This document shows, piece after piece, positions 48,508 through 57,491 of a stretch of 64,000 nt of DNA. The position numbers and the translations under genes are program-made. Within the stretch, counting starts at the first letter, position 1; every line of letters begins with the position of its first letter. The stretch comes from Pseudomonas tohonis (GTDB taxonomy: Bacteria > Pseudomonadota > Gammaproteobacteria > Pseudomonadales > Pseudomonadaceae): NCBI RefSeq assembly GCF_012767755.2, contig NZ_AP023189.1, positions 5,768,001 to 5,832,000 on the forward strand, written 5' to 3'. A model generated the notes under the pieces. That model saw only the letters and a program-made list of their open reading frames with translations. It did not search any database and was not told the origin of the DNA.

Positions 48508-49245
48508 TCAGCTCAGGTCACAGCCGCTCGGCGTCGCCCAGGTGGCGGTGGGTTTCTGCGCCTTGACGCTGGCCGGCACGCTGATGCCCACGGCGCTGGT
48601 GCCGATCAGGCTTTCCAGCTCGGAAATGCTCTTGATGTAGCTGTTCAGGCTGCCCAGGCCGGCCTGGTTGGGGATGTACCAGCTGATGGCCTTGGTCTGC
48701 CCGGTCGCCGTATCGGTGGTGACGATGGTCTTCCAGAAATAGTCCGGCGTGCGGATGCCGTGGGACGAGAGGAAGTAGTCGTTGGAGGTGTCGTTGTAGA
48801 CCACCCCGCCGTAGACGTAGACGGTGGCCAGGTCGCGGTAGCACTCGGCGACGTTCTCGGCGGCCACCCAGATGCCCTGATTGAAGCTGGCCACCTGCGG
48901 CACGATGTTGCTCATGTAGTTGGCGCGCTTGATGTAGGTGGCGTTGTAGTCCATGTGGTTGGAGGTCACCAGGTGGCCACGGTCCCAGCCCGACACCACG
49001 CTGGCATAGGACGAGGTCGTGGTCTGCCCGCCGCAGCCGCTGGGCAGGTCCGGGTCCAGGTAGAAGGAAGACGGCCGCGCCGCCGAACCGGTGTCGGTGG
49101 TCAGCACGTACTCGTAGCGTACGGCGGTGTGGTTGTCGCAATCGTAGGTCAGGTTGTAGCCGCCCTTGCTCAGGGTGACGGTGGCGGCGAAGGCCGAGGT
49201 GAAGGGAACGCAGCAAAGCGACAGCAGGAGGGCGATACGTTTCAT
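48508..49245 (-). CDS. Secreted DNA/RNA non-specific endonuclease (NucA/Serratia type)
   Basis: A 245-residue exported nuclease. The signal peptide MKRIALLLSLCCVPFTSAFA is clear. The beta-beta-alpha metal catalytic motif DRGH is in VSGWDRGHLVTSNHMDYN, followed by the metal-binding Asn region NYMSNIVPQVASFNQGIW. Several cysteines (DCDNHT, SGCGG, ECYRD, SGCDLS) probably form disulfides in the exported protein. Expected to degrade extracellular DNA/RNA. The preceding 557-bp region is AT-rich with clustered palindromes. The nearby Tsx channel and RutR-like regulator suggest a nutritional role. Confidence 0.93.
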   Translation of the reverse strand: MKRIALLLSLCCVPFTSAFAATVTLSKGGYNLTYDCDNHTAVRYEYVLTTDTGSAARPSSFYLDPDLPSGCGGQTTTSSYASVVSGWDRGHLVTSNHMDYNATYIKRANYMSNIVPQVASFNQGIWVAAENVAECYRDLATVYVYGGVVYNDTSNDYFLSSHGIRTPDYFWKTIVTTDTATGQTKAISWYIPNQAGLGSLNSYIKSISELESLIGTSAVGISVPASVKAQKPTATWATPSGCDLS

Positions 49246-49517
49246 TGCTTTTTCTTCCTTGCAGGTGCGGGCCTCCCACGGCGGGAAGCGCTCGGGTGGA
49301 AAAAACGAAACCAGGCGATGTCTGTTGCGGTTGAGCTACTGCTGGGCGCCCAGGGCGGGCGCACCGTGCGATGGGCTGCACGGTGGTGGACTGCGACCCG
49401 GCGGCACAGGGGCGCGCCGCAGGGCCGGGCAGCCACCGGAGCGGACGATAACCTGTCGTCAATGACAGGTTTGTGAAACCTAGAGCATGGAAGAGGAAAC
49501 CGGCAAGCGCGCACCTT

Positions 49518-49606
49518 ATTCAATCAAGCCATTGAATATCAATGACATTTTATTTTTCTCACCAAATTGGTGAGCGCCGAACCAAATTGACGCAAAGGTC
49601 AATTTG
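49518..49606. promoter_or_regulatory. AT-rich cluster of perfect inverted repeats upstream of the nuclease gene
   Basis: Within 90 bp: ATTCAAT/ATTGAAT (49518-49524, 49531-49537); CATTGA/TCAATG (49530-49535, 49539-49544), overlapping the first; CTCACCAA-A-TTGGTGAG (49558-49574); and CAAATTGAC/GTCAATTTG (49583-49591, 49598-49606). The stretch is far AT-richer than its surroundings. It lies 270-360 bp upstream of the nuclease ATG. The remaining 557-bp gap shows no gene. Confidence 0.6.
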
Positions 49607-49772
49607 ATAAAGCAAACAGAGCGTGAGCCTTGCCTGTCAGGCACTTGGCTGCGCGGAAAACGGGTGGCTTGGGGAACGCGGCAGCGGCGCTGCACCAGTT
49701 CGGAACCTACGCGATCGGTCAGAAACCACGACTGGATCACAGAGCCGGGACGCGAGGGGATGGGGAAGGAGA

Positions 49773-49797
49773 CGGGCCCTCCGGGACAGAGGGCCCG
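49773..49797 (-). terminator. Hairpin after the SSS symporter gene
   Basis: GGGCCCTC and GAGGGCCC with a 7-base loop, a few bases past the symporter stop on the minus strand. The T-run is poor, so termination is only probable. Confidence 0.5.
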
Positions 49798-49802
49798 GTG
49801 GA

Positions 49803-51254
49803 TCAGTTGCCGGTGGGCGCCATCATGGCGTCGGCGCTTTCACCGCGCGGGCGGCTCAGTTGCGGCAGCAGGGAGCCCAGCAGCATGCCCAGCACGCTGA
49901 ACAGCAGGCCCGCCAGCTGCGGCGGCCAGAAGTCGGTTTCCTGGTAGTTCATCTCCAGGAAGACCCAGGACGCCAGGCCGAACCCTATGGCGACCAGTGC
50001 GCCCTGCGTGGTGGCGCGCTTCCAGAACAGGCCGGCGAACAGCGGCACCACGGCGGCGACCAGGGTCACCTTGTAGGCGTTGCCGACCATCTCGTAGATG
50101 CTCGCGTCCGAGTACAGGGCGAACAGCGAGGTGGCCACCGTCATGCCCAGCACGCTCAGGCGCATGGCGAGGAGGAACTGGCGATCGTTCATGTCCGGCA
50201 GGAAGCGCTTGAGCACGTTCTCGGTGAAGGTCACCGAAGGCGCCAGCAGGGTGCCGGAAGCGGTGGACATGATGGCCGAGAGCAGCGCGCCGAAGAACAT
50301 CACCTGGGCGAACAGCGGGGTGCGCTCCATGATCAGGTGCGGGAGGATCATCTGCGCGTCCTCCGCCAGCCACTTCTGCACCATCGCCGGGTCGATCATC
50401 GAGGCCGCGTAGGTGAGGAAGATCGGCAGCATGCAGAAGCCCAGGTAGAAACAGGCCCCCGCCATGGAGGCACGCGCGGCGATGTTCTCGGTCTTCGCCG
50501 ACATCACCCGGGCATACACGTCCTGCTGGGGGATGGAGCCGAACATCATGGTCACCGCCGCGCCGAGGAAGGCGACGATGTCGCGGGGCTCGAAGCCGTG
50601 CATGAAGGCGAACTTGCCCTCGCTGGCGGCGTGGCTGATCACCACCTGCGGGCCGCCGGCCATGTCGCCGATCAGCCAGGTCAGGTACAGCAGGCCGGCG
50701 ACGATGATGATCATCTGCATGAAGTCGGTCAGCGCCACCGACCACATGCCGCCGAACAGGGTGTACAGCAGCACGATGCCGGTGCCGATGAGCATGCCTT
50801 CGGTGGTGGTGATGGAGCCGTCGGAGAGCACGTTGAACACCACGCCCAGCGCGGTGAGCTGCGCCGCCACCCAGCCCAGGTAGGAACCGATGATCACCAG
50901 GCTGGTGATCAGCTCCACGTTGGGCCCGAAGCGCTTCTTGAAGAAGTCACCAATGGTCAGCAGGTTCATGCGGTACAGCGGGCGGGCGAACACCAGGCCC
51001 ACCAGCATCAGGCAGCCGAAGGAGCCGAACGGGTCCTCGATGATCCCGGCGAAGCCTTCCTCGATGAAGGTGGCGGGAATGCCCAGCACCGCCTCGGAAC
51101 CGAACCAGGTGGCGAACACCATGGCCGCGACCAGGGGGAAGGACATGCTGCGGCCGCCTGCCGCGAAATCCTTGGAGTTCTTGACGCGAGTGGAAGCGTA
51201 GAAGCCGACACCGACGGTGATCAGCAGGTAGACCGCAACAAACCAGATCAGCAT
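49803..51254 (-). CDS. Sodium:solute symporter (SSS family), substrate unknown
   Basis: A 483-residue inner-membrane symporter with about 13 hydrophobic segments, starting MLIWFVAVYLLITVGVGFYA. Family features: STRVKNSKDFAAGGRSMSFP after TM1, ATWFGSEAVLGIPATF, the sodium-site region GALLSAIMSTASGTLLAPSV, and GGMWSVALTDFMQMIIIVAG. Relatives carry amino acids, organic acids, choline or urea; nothing here decides. It stands alone with 399 bp upstream. The same window holds a second SSS protein (GpuP), not closely similar. Confidence 0.9.
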   Translation of the reverse strand: MLIWFVAVYLLITVGVGFYASTRVKNSKDFAAGGRSMSFPLVAAMVFATWFGSEAVLGIPATFIEEGFAGIIEDPFGSFGCLMLVGLVFARPLYRMNLLTIGDFFKKRFGPNVELITSLVIIGSYLGWVAAQLTALGVVFNVLSDGSITTTEGMLIGTGIVLLYTLFGGMWSVALTDFMQMIIIVAGLLYLTWLIGDMAGGPQVVISHAASEGKFAFMHGFEPRDIVAFLGAAVTMMFGSIPQQDVYARVMSAKTENIAARASMAGACFYLGFCMLPIFLTYAASMIDPAMVQKWLAEDAQMILPHLIMERTPLFAQVMFFGALLSAIMSTASGTLLAPSVTFTENVLKRFLPDMNDRQFLLAMRLSVLGMTVATSLFALYSDASIYEMVGNAYKVTLVAAVVPLFAGLFWKRATTQGALVAIGFGLASWVFLEMNYQETDFWPPQLAGLLFSVLGMLLGSLLPQLSRPRGESADAMMAPTGN

Positions 51255-51653
51255 TTGTGAGTTCCAGTGGCTCGCCCGTCGTCTGGCTTGCCGGACCTGG
51301 GTCCTGGCAAGGGCGCCGCGACTGACAGAATTTTTGTTTTAGGCGCGTCACAACCGGGCGGGATCGACCGTCATGGCTAGAGGGGCCCTGTACGGCTACC
51401 GCGACAACCTGCCGCAACGGGGGAGCAGTCTGCCAAAGCCGTCAAATATGTCAAACAGTTACAAGGCAAATGATGACAAAAAACGACAGACGCATCATGA
51501 AATTGTCGGACAAGCCGTTGATCTACTGATCAATTCTTCACCAGCGCTCACTGGCCAGTTCCTTATTTTTTACAGGAGGCGTTGCAAAAGCAGAACAGCA
51601 GCCAGCCTGCAAAAGCTCTGCTAGCCTCCTCCCGTCCCCCATGGAGCCGCTTC
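51255..51653. other. Intergenic region between the SSS symporter and the NAT gene
   Basis: The 399-bp divergent region includes an AT-rich stretch at 51440-51570 (GTCAAATATGTCAAACAG, TTGATCTACTGATCAA). TTGATCTACTGATCAA (TTGATC/GATCAA, spacer TACT; around 51520-51535) is a perfect inverted repeat. It may hold the promoters for both genes; no ORF is supported. Confidence 0.5.
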
Positions 51654-52490
51654 ATGCACGCCCTCAGCCCTGAGCAGACCCGCGCCTACCTGGCCCACAT
51701 CGACCAGCCAGCCCCCACCCTCAGCGACCGCACCGCCCTCGACCGACTGATCAAGGCCCACCTCGACCGGGTCGCCTTCGAGAACGTCGACGTGCTGCTC
51801 GACCGCGCCATCCACATCGACACGGACGCCGTGTTCGCCAAGGTGGTCGGGCGCAATCGCGGCGGCTACTGCTTCGAGATCAACGGCCTGTTCGGGCGCC
51901 TGCTATTGGCCCTGGGCTTTCGCGTCACCCCGCTGGCCGCGCGGGTGCGCTGGGGGCTGGCGGCGGACGCGCCGCTGACCATCACCTCCCACCTGCTGCT
52001 GCGGGTGGATTTCGCCGACGAGGCGGTGATCGCCGATGTCGGCTTCGGCTCCGCCAATCCCACCCGCGCCCTGCCCCTGCGAGGCGGCGACGGGCCGGGC
52101 GAGTGGCCCTTCCGCCTGCTGGCTCCGGACGCCACGCACGATGACCATCGCCTGGAGACCTTCCTCAACGACGCCTGGGTGCCGGTCTACCACTTCGACC
52201 TGCAGCCCCAGCACTGGGTCGATTACGTGCCACGCAACTGGTACACCTCCACCCACCCGGACAGCATCTTCCGCCAGATGCTGGTGGCCGCGCGCACCGA
52301 AGGCGCCGAACGCCTGACCCTGCGCAACGGCACCTTCAACCGCCGGGGGGCCGACGGCCAGGTGACCCAGCGCCTGCTGACGGATGCGGATGAAATCATC
52401 GCCGTGCTGCGCGAGCACTTCCTGCTCGGCATCACCGAGGACGAAGCGCCGCGCCTGCGTGAGCGCCTGGAAGGCCTGCTGCGCGGCTGA
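51654..52490 (+). CDS. Arylamine N-acetyltransferase
   Basis: A 278-residue cytoplasmic enzyme that transfers acetyl from acetyl-CoA to arylamines and hydrazines (NAT family). The catalytic Cys is in GRNRGGYCFEINGLFGRLLL (about residue 69). The His is in TITSHLLLRVDF and the Asp in VIADVGFGSANPTRAL, completing the Cys-His-Asp triad. ATG 51654 is chosen since the family begins near LSPEQTRAYLAHIDQ; the earlier in-frame start (51582) adds 24 unrelated residues. Convergent with yihY, 13 bp apart. Confidence 0.93.
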   Translation: MHALSPEQTRAYLAHIDQPAPTLSDRTALDRLIKAHLDRVAFENVDVLLDRAIHIDTDAVFAKVVGRNRGGYCFEINGLFGRLLLALGFRVTPLAARVRWGLAADAPLTITSHLLLRVDFADEAVIADVGFGSANPTRALPLRGGDGPGEWPFRLLAPDATHDDHRLETFLNDAWVPVYHFDLQPQHWVDYVPRNWYTSTHPDSIFRQMLVAARTEGAERLTLRNGTFNRRGADGQVTQRLLTDADEIIAVLREHFLLGITEDEAPRLRERLEGLLRG

Positions 52491-52503
52491 CGACGCGGCG
52501 CGC

Positions 52504-53406
52504 CTACCCTGGCAGGTGCGGCGCATCGCCCTCCTCGACCTTCTTCTCGCCCGGGTTCTTGCCCTCGCGCGAATGGTGCTCGATCACCGCGTTGAGCTCG
52601 GCGCCGAGCAGCAACACGGCGGCGGAGATGTACAGGTACAGCAGCAGGATGATGATCGCGCCGATGCTGCCGTACATGGCGTTGTAGTTGGCGAAGTTCT
52701 TCGCGTAGTAACTGAAGCCCAGGGACGCCACCAGCCACACCAGCACCGCCAGCACCGAGCCGGGGGTGATGAAGCGGAACTCCTGCTCCACATCCGGCAA
52801 CAGGTAGTACACGGCGGCGACCACCATCATCAGCAGCAGCACCGCCGCCGGGATGCGCAGCCAGTTCCACAGCACCACCACCGCGTCCTCGATGCCCAGC
52901 TGGCCTGCCAGCCAGTTCATCACCTGCGGGCCGGTGACCATCAGCCCCGCCGCCGCCAGCAGGAAGGCCGCGACGCCCACCGTATAGAGCACAGAGAGCG
53001 GGATGCGCTTCCAGGTCGGCCTGCCCTCCTGCACGTCATAGGCGCGGTTCATCGCGTCCATGCTCGAACGGATCGCCGAGGACGACGACCACAGCGCCAC
53101 CACCGCACCGATGGAGAACAGCCCCGGTTTCTGCGTCTGCAACTGCTCGATCGCCGGCAGCACCAGGTCCATCGCCGCGCTCGGCAGCACCAGCGTCGCC
53201 TGGGCCTGCAGCCAGTCGAAGAACTCCGGCAGCTCGAGGAAGCCGATCACGGCAATCAGCAGCAGCAGGAAGGGGAACAGCGAAAAGAACATCTGGAAGG
53301 CCAGCGCCGAGGCATAGGTCGGCAACTCGTCCTCGATGAATTCGGTCACGGTGCGCACCACGATGGTCCGCCACCCCACATCCCGCAGCCCCAGGGAACC
53401 GATCAT
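52504..53406 (-). CDS. yihY: YihY/BrkB family inner-membrane protein
   Basis: A 300-residue protein of the YihY/virulence factor BrkB family, often mislabelled ribonuclease BN. About six membrane helices: SALAFQMFFSLFPFLLLLIA, LFSIGAVVALWSSSSAIRSS, and the conserved GSVLAVLVWLVASLGFSYYA and IILLLYLYISAAVLLLGAEL near the C-terminus. The cytoplasmic tail is charged (REGKNPGEKKVEEGD). The ATG at 53406 is preceded by GGTTC only, a weak SD. Its function is not established. Confidence 0.9.
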   Translation of the reverse strand: MIGSLGLRDVGWRTIVVRTVTEFIEDELPTYASALAFQMFFSLFPFLLLLIAVIGFLELPEFFDWLQAQATLVLPSAAMDLVLPAIEQLQTQKPGLFSIGAVVALWSSSSAIRSSMDAMNRAYDVQEGRPTWKRIPLSVLYTVGVAAFLLAAAGLMVTGPQVMNWLAGQLGIEDAVVVLWNWLRIPAAVLLLMMVVAAVYYLLPDVEQEFRFITPGSVLAVLVWLVASLGFSYYAKNFANYNAMYGSIGAIIILLLYLYISAAVLLLGAELNAVIEHHSREGKNPGEKKVEEGDAPHLPG

Positions 53407-53672
53407 GTGCCTGCTCGCTCGCTTTCATGCCCATACACAGGCAATGGACGGCATCGCGCCGGTTGAGTTCAGGCTATGCACCGCCACGGCCGTTCCGACG
53501 GACGGCAAGCCCCTCGCGATAGACGCCGCCGTTGCGCTTGGCGGCGGGAAATGCGGGGCGAACGGCCCCTCGCGCGGCTCGTCGCAGGGCTACTTTCGTC
53601 GGAGGGGGCGGAATGAACGGCCCTGTTGCCTGTCTCTAGCGGTGCACCACCCGTACAGATCGGAAGCACGAC

Positions 53673-54164
53673 ATGAAGCCACTCATCCTCTCCATCCTGC
53701 GCCTCGGCGGCCTGCTCATCGTCCTCGGCCTGTCCGGCTGCAGCACGCTCGCGCCACGCGACCCGGTGCGGATCGACCTGGTGGGCATGGAGCCGGTGCC
53801 CGGCCAGGGCCTGGAAATGCGCTTCATGGTCAAGCTGCGGGTGCAGAACCCCAACGACACCGCCATCCGCTACAACGGCATCGCCCTCGACCTGGACATC
53901 AACGACCAGCCCCTGGCCAGCGGCGTCAGCGACCAGGCCGGCGAAATCCCGCGCTTCAGCGAAGCGCTGGTCAGCGTCCCCGTGACCATCTCCGCCTTCT
54001 CCGCCATGCGCCAGGCCTGGGGCCTGGCCAACAGCCACAGCACCGGCCGCCAGCCCGGCGTCCCCTATACCGTGCGCGGCAAGCTCGGCGGAGGCTTCTG
54101 GAACACCGTGCGCTTCAACGAGGCCGGCCTGCTCAACCTGCCGGAGCCGGCAACGGTGTATTGA
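53673..54164 (+). CDS. LEA-type-2 (LEA14/WHy) family lipoprotein
   Basis: A 163-residue lipoprotein: signal MKPLILSILRLGGLLIVLGL followed by SGC, with Cys23 likely acylated. The mature part is a WHy/LEA14 immunoglobulin-like domain (MRFMVKLRVQNPNDTAIRYN is the hallmark N-P-N segment; GIALDLDINDQPLASG). Found widely in Pseudomonas; thought to be a stress-linked periplasmic binding protein, but function is unproven. The start follows a GGAAGC SD. Confidence 0.88.
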   Translation: MKPLILSILRLGGLLIVLGLSGCSTLAPRDPVRIDLVGMEPVPGQGLEMRFMVKLRVQNPNDTAIRYNGIALDLDINDQPLASGVSDQAGEIPRFSEALVSVPVTISAFSAMRQAWGLANSHSTGRQPGVPYTVRGKLGGGFWNTVRFNEAGLLNLPEPATVY

Positions 54165-54176
54165 TCACCGCCCATC

Positions 54177-54257
54177 GCGAATGAATTCGCTCCCACATGC
54201 TCCCCGCCCCCATGCCGGCCGCTGACAGCATGCGTTTGCAGGGGCGAATTCATTGGT
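54177..54257. repeat. REP-like inverted repeat after the LEA lipoprotein gene
   Basis: AATGAATTCGC (54180-54190) and GCGAATTCATT (54244-54254) are perfect 11-bp arms, 53 bases apart. The 483-bp gap to cysC also contains GTAGGATGGTGTAGAGCGAA (54356 on) and GGGCTTCGTACCTCAGCCCA (about 54587), both of types seen repeatedly between Pseudomonas genes. No gene is supported here. Confidence 0.65.
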
Positions 54258-54647
54258 TCTGTCTGCGTTAAGTGTTGCTAGAGAATTTGGAGCCCGGTTG
54301 ATTGCCGAGTCTTGCTGATGGTTTCTGGGGTGGACGCCGTGGCTGGCGGCTTTCGTAGGATGGTGTAGAGCGAAGCGAAACCCATGCAGTGGGTGTGACA
54401 GGAATCCAGAATCGTCCTAAAAGTACCGTTCTTGAGCCTTTTCGTTGAATCCACAACAGCTAACGCAGACAGAGCCAACTCATTCGCCCAAGCAGACCGC
54501 TCACGCCGTAGCCCAGGCTTCATCAGCCCGGGAAGCAACGCATCCACGACTCCGGGATTCCGAGCGCGACTCGGACTCACCCTGTTGGGCTTCGTACCTC
54601 AGCCCAACCTACGGCCGCGGTAATGGGCATGGCATCGCCTGCGGTGC

Positions 54648-55256
54648 CTACTCCCCCACCACCAGCGCCACCAGCCACGAGGTCGCCTCGATCACGTCCA
54701 CCTCGTCGGTGTCGATCTCGCAATCGGCGTCGGTGGGCGCTTCGTAGGGGCTGTCGAGGCCGGTGAAATTCCGGATGCGCCCCTGCAGCGCCGCCTCGTA
54801 GAGGCCCTTGGGATCGCGACGGGCGCAGGTTTCGAAGCTCGTGCTGACGTAGACGCTGTGGAACTCGTCGGCGCCGAACAGCGCCCGCGCCGCCTCGCGA
54901 TCGGCGCGGAAGGGCGAGATGGCGGCGACGATCACCACCAGCCCCGCGTCCACCATCAGGCGCGCCACCTCGGCGATGCGCCGGATGTTCTCGCGGCGTG
55001 ACGCATCGTCCATGCCCAGGTCGCGACAAAGGCCCTTGCGCACGTTGTCGCCATCGAGCACGAAGGTGTGCACGTTGCGCGCGTTCAGCTCCACTTCCAG
55101 GGCGTTGGCCAGGGTCGACTTGCCGGCACCGGAGAGCCCGGTCAGCCAGATGCAGCAGGGGCGCTGGTGCTTGATCGCCGCCCGCGCCGCGCGCGTCAGG
55201 GCCTGGCCAGGAGCAGGGGCCTCGGGCGACGAGGCAGTGGGATTGTGCTTTTGCAT
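54648..55256 (-). CDS. cysC: Adenylyl-sulfate kinase CysC
   Basis: Phosphorylates APS to PAPS in sulfate activation. 202 residues. P-loop GLSGAGKST in CCIWLTGLSGAGKSTLANAL. Then VLDGDNVRKGLCRDLGMDD, RIAEVARLMVDAGLVVIVAA and the lid DPKGLYEAALQGRIRNFTGL, all canonical. A stand-alone kinase rather than the CysNC fusion. Start 55256 (MQKHNPTASS) is preferred, with 55277 also possible. No sulfur-assimilation neighbours. Confidence 0.94.
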   Translation of the reverse strand: MQKHNPTASSPEAPAPGQALTRAARAAIKHQRPCCIWLTGLSGAGKSTLANALEVELNARNVHTFVLDGDNVRKGLCRDLGMDDASRRENIRRIAEVARLMVDAGLVVIVAAISPFRADREAARALFGADEFHSVYVSTSFETCARRDPKGLYEAALQGRIRNFTGLDSPYEAPTDADCEIDTDEVDVIEATSWLVALVVGE

Positions 55257-55682
55257 AGCCGAGCAACTCGCAGTCACGTGGGTAGGCCCGGCGCACGCTC
55301 TCCCGCGTGCATACCGAGCGGATGTCTTTCACCGGCAACGCCTCGCACCACGGTGAGGGGCAGAGCCGCTGGCAGCCTAGCAGCTCGCGGGGCGCCGTAA
55401 AATCGCGCGCCGGGTGTTCACGATGGCCGCATCAGCGCGTCGGGAAACAGGCCCGCGGCAGGTCGGAGCCGCCCCCCTGGGAATGGCTCCCACCCTTCGC
55501 CAAAGCCGGGCGGCGATCGACCAGAAGCAGCAGGCTAGCAAGGCGACCGCCACCGACTATTCCATCTTGGTCAAGACGGTAAGCGGCCCGATACACAGGC
55601 CACCCTTGCGCCAGCCCGGCAAAGCGAGGGAAAACCCTATACAATCTGCGGTCTTTTTCTTCACCCGATTGCGAGATACGCC
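55257..55682. other. Intergenic region between cysC and yjdM
   Basis: The 426-bp divergent gap. Just before yjdM, CTATACAATCTGCGG (about 55637) gives a plausible -10 (TATACA or TACAAT) without a clear -35. No other element or ORF is convincing. Confidence 0.4.
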
Positions 55683-56024
55683 GTGAGCACCCTGCCTCCC
55701 TGCCCCCAATGCAACTCCGAATACACCTATGAAGACGGCCAGAACCTGGTCTGCCCGGAGTGCGCCCACGAATGGTCCGCCAACGCCGCCGAAGCCCCGG
55801 CCGATGAAGGCAAGGTGATCAAGGACTCCGTCGGCAACGTGCTCCAGGACGGCGACACCATCACCGTGATCAAGGACCTCAAGGTCAAGGGCTCGTCCCT
55901 GGTGGTGAAGGTCGGCACCAAGGTCAAGGGCATCCGCCTGGTGGACGGCGACCACGACATCGACTGCAAGATCGACGGCATCGGCGCGATGAAGCTGAAG
56001 TCGGAATTCGTGCGCAAGGTCTGA
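55683..56024 (+). CDS. yjdM: Zinc-ribbon protein YjdM (PhnA family)
   Basis: A 113-residue protein starting at GTG 55683. The N-terminal zinc ribbon [13 protein letters not shown] ... [10 protein letters not shown] gives two CxxC pairs. The PhnA C-terminal domain follows ([40 protein letters not shown]). Despite the historic name it is not phosphonoacetate hydrolase. Stands alone with its own terminator. Confidence 0.93.
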   Translation: MSTLPPCPQCNSEYTYEDGQNLVCPECAHEWSANAAEAPADEGKVIKDSVGNVLQDGDTITVIKDLKVKGSSLVVKVGTKVKGIRLVDGDHDIDCKIDGIGAMKLKSEFVRKV

Positions 56025-56038
56025 ACCTTCCGCAGACG

Positions 56039-56066
56039 AAAAAGCCCGGCATATGCCGGGCTTTTT
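56039..56066 (+). terminator. Rho-independent terminator of yjdM
   Basis: AAGCCCGGC-AT-ATGCCGGGCTT core, flanked by A- and T-runs (CTTTTTC); it may also stop the convergent ABM-domain gene. Confidence 0.9.
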
Positions 56067-56099
56067 CATGCCTGCAGAAACCGCCGCCGGGACGCCTGG

Positions 56100-56402
56100 C
56101 TATTCGCCCGGGCTGAAGTGCCCCATGAAGATCACTTCCTTGATCTCGCGCATGTAGGGCTGGAAGCGCGAGTCGGCGCCGTTGAAGGCGCGTGCCGCGC
56201 TGAGCGCGTTCTCGTGGGACGACCACTCGGCGAGGTCGGCGAACACATGGCTGCCTTCCACCGAAATGAAGCTGCGAAAGCCCAGGAAGCCGTCGCAGGT
56301 CTTCAGGGCCTCGCGCACACCGGCACGGATCTCGGCGATGCGCTCTTCGCGGCCGGGTTTAGTCTTGAACAGCACCAGTTCCAATACCGAAGAATCTTGC
56401 AT
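56100..56402 (-). CDS. ABM-superfamily (dimeric alpha-beta barrel) protein
   Basis: A 100-residue single-domain protein. LELVLFKTKPGREERIAEIR, FLGFRSFISVEGSHVFADLA and EWSSHENALSAARAFNGADS follow the antibiotic-biosynthesis-monooxygenase-like fold. No cofactor motif is expected. Substrate unknown. Upstream lies the WYL regulator gene on the same strand, 35 bp away; with such a short gap they may be co-transcribed. Confidence 0.82.
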   Translation of the reverse strand: MQDSSVLELVLFKTKPGREERIAEIRAGVREALKTCDGFLGFRSFISVEGSHVFADLAEWSSHENALSAARAFNGADSRFQPYMREIKEVIFMGHFSPGE

Positions 56403-56437
56403 GGCGATCGCCCTTCCGTTGGTTGAGACGGCCCAGC

Positions 56438-57154
56438 CTATGCCTCCTCTGCTGACAACGTTCTGTCAGTGGCCTGCGCCTCGCAACTGCGGTGGCGCAT
56501 GTAGCTGGCCAGGCTGAGGCCCTCCGGTAGCGGCGGCGCGTCGGCCAGGCGCGCCAGATTGCGGATGCGGTCGACACGGAAATCGCGGTACTCGCCGCGC
56601 AGCTCGCACCAGGCGCCCACCGTCCACTTGCCCACCCAGTAGAACAGGCCGAGGGGGAAGATCACCCGCTGCGAGGCGCGCTCATCCAGGCTCAGGTAAT
56701 CGATGCGCACCGCCGCCTGCTCGCCGATGGCGCGACGCAGGCTGTCCCAGTGACGCAGCTGTTCCGGGGTGAAGGGGCTGACGAAGGCCCGCACCGGGGC
56801 GCTCTGCGGGTCGAGGGCATGCTCCGGCACCGCCGCCTGGATCTTGCTCAGCAGCGAACGCGCGGCATCGGCCATCTCGTCGCCCACGGTGCGCGAGATC
56901 AGCTCCACGCCCAGCAGCAGGGCATCCAGCTCGTCGCGGTTGAGCGCCAGCGGCGGCAGCTCGAAATGCTCGTCCAGCGCATAGCCCACACCCGCCTCGC
57001 CGTAGATCGGGATGCCGCTCAGGGAAAGGTCATCGACATAGCGATAGATGGTGCGCGTGGACACCCCCAGCCGCTCCGCCAGGCGCTGCGCAGTGATGGG
57101 CTGGTGGGTACGGATCAGGTTGACGACCTGGAACAGGCGATCGGCCTTGCGCAT
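56438..57154 (-). CDS. YafY-type HTH-WYL transcriptional regulator
   Basis: A 238-residue regulator. The DeoR-like HTH is at residues 1-60 (MRKADRLFQVVNLIRTHQPI, TAQRLAERLGVSTRTIYRYV). The WYL ligand-sensing domain is at about 140-210: RIDYLSLDERASQRVIFPLG followed by LFYWVGKWTVGAWCELR, where W-V-G-K-W-T replaces the common W-Y-L triplet region. Start 57154 is chosen over 57199 because the family begins at MRKADRLF. It probably controls itself and the following ABM gene. Confidence 0.9.
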   Translation of the reverse strand: MRKADRLFQVVNLIRTHQPITAQRLAERLGVSTRTIYRYVDDLSLSGIPIYGEAGVGYALDEHFELPPLALNRDELDALLLGVELISRTVGDEMADAARSLLSKIQAAVPEHALDPQSAPVRAFVSPFTPEQLRHWDSLRRAIGEQAAVRIDYLSLDERASQRVIFPLGLFYWVGKWTVGAWCELRGEYRDFRVDRIRNLARLADAPPLPEGLSLASYMRHRSCEAQATDRTLSAEEA

Positions 57155-57491
57155 GGAAGGGAGCCGTATGGTGTGGGAAGTCGGCAGGCATTTGCGCATA
57201 GCGCCCGGGGAAAAACCAGCGCCGCCGAGCCGGTCCGCGCCCTGGCACCGTCACCCCCGCCAACGCGGGGGCCCGCTGAACGACCCGCACGGGAACGCCA
57301 CCTGCCGCGCTCGCAGGAGCCGAGGCTCGGCTGAATCCCGTTTCTTCCACCCACCGCCTGCCCTACTTACCGCCTGGCGCAACCCAGCTTGCCACCGCGG
57401 TGATGTTGTCCAGCACGCCCCCCCTCCTATCCTCGCCAGACCCGCCGTCAGGGCGGACCCGAGCCTAGAAAAACAACAAAGGAGCAGCACC
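57155..57491. other. Intergenic region between the WYL regulator and gpuP
   Basis: The 337-bp divergent gap. It ends with a strong SD (AAAGGAGCAGCACC) for gpuP. CTGGCGCAACCCAGCTTGCC near 57375 was examined as a sigma-54 site but its GG-GC spacing is wrong. No ORF or RNA is supported. Confidence 0.4.

Noticed and set aside
57370..57395. Possible sigma-54 promoter (TGGC...TTGC) upstream of gpuP
   Set aside because: The distance between GG and GC is 13 rather than 10 bases, so it cannot fit RpoN.
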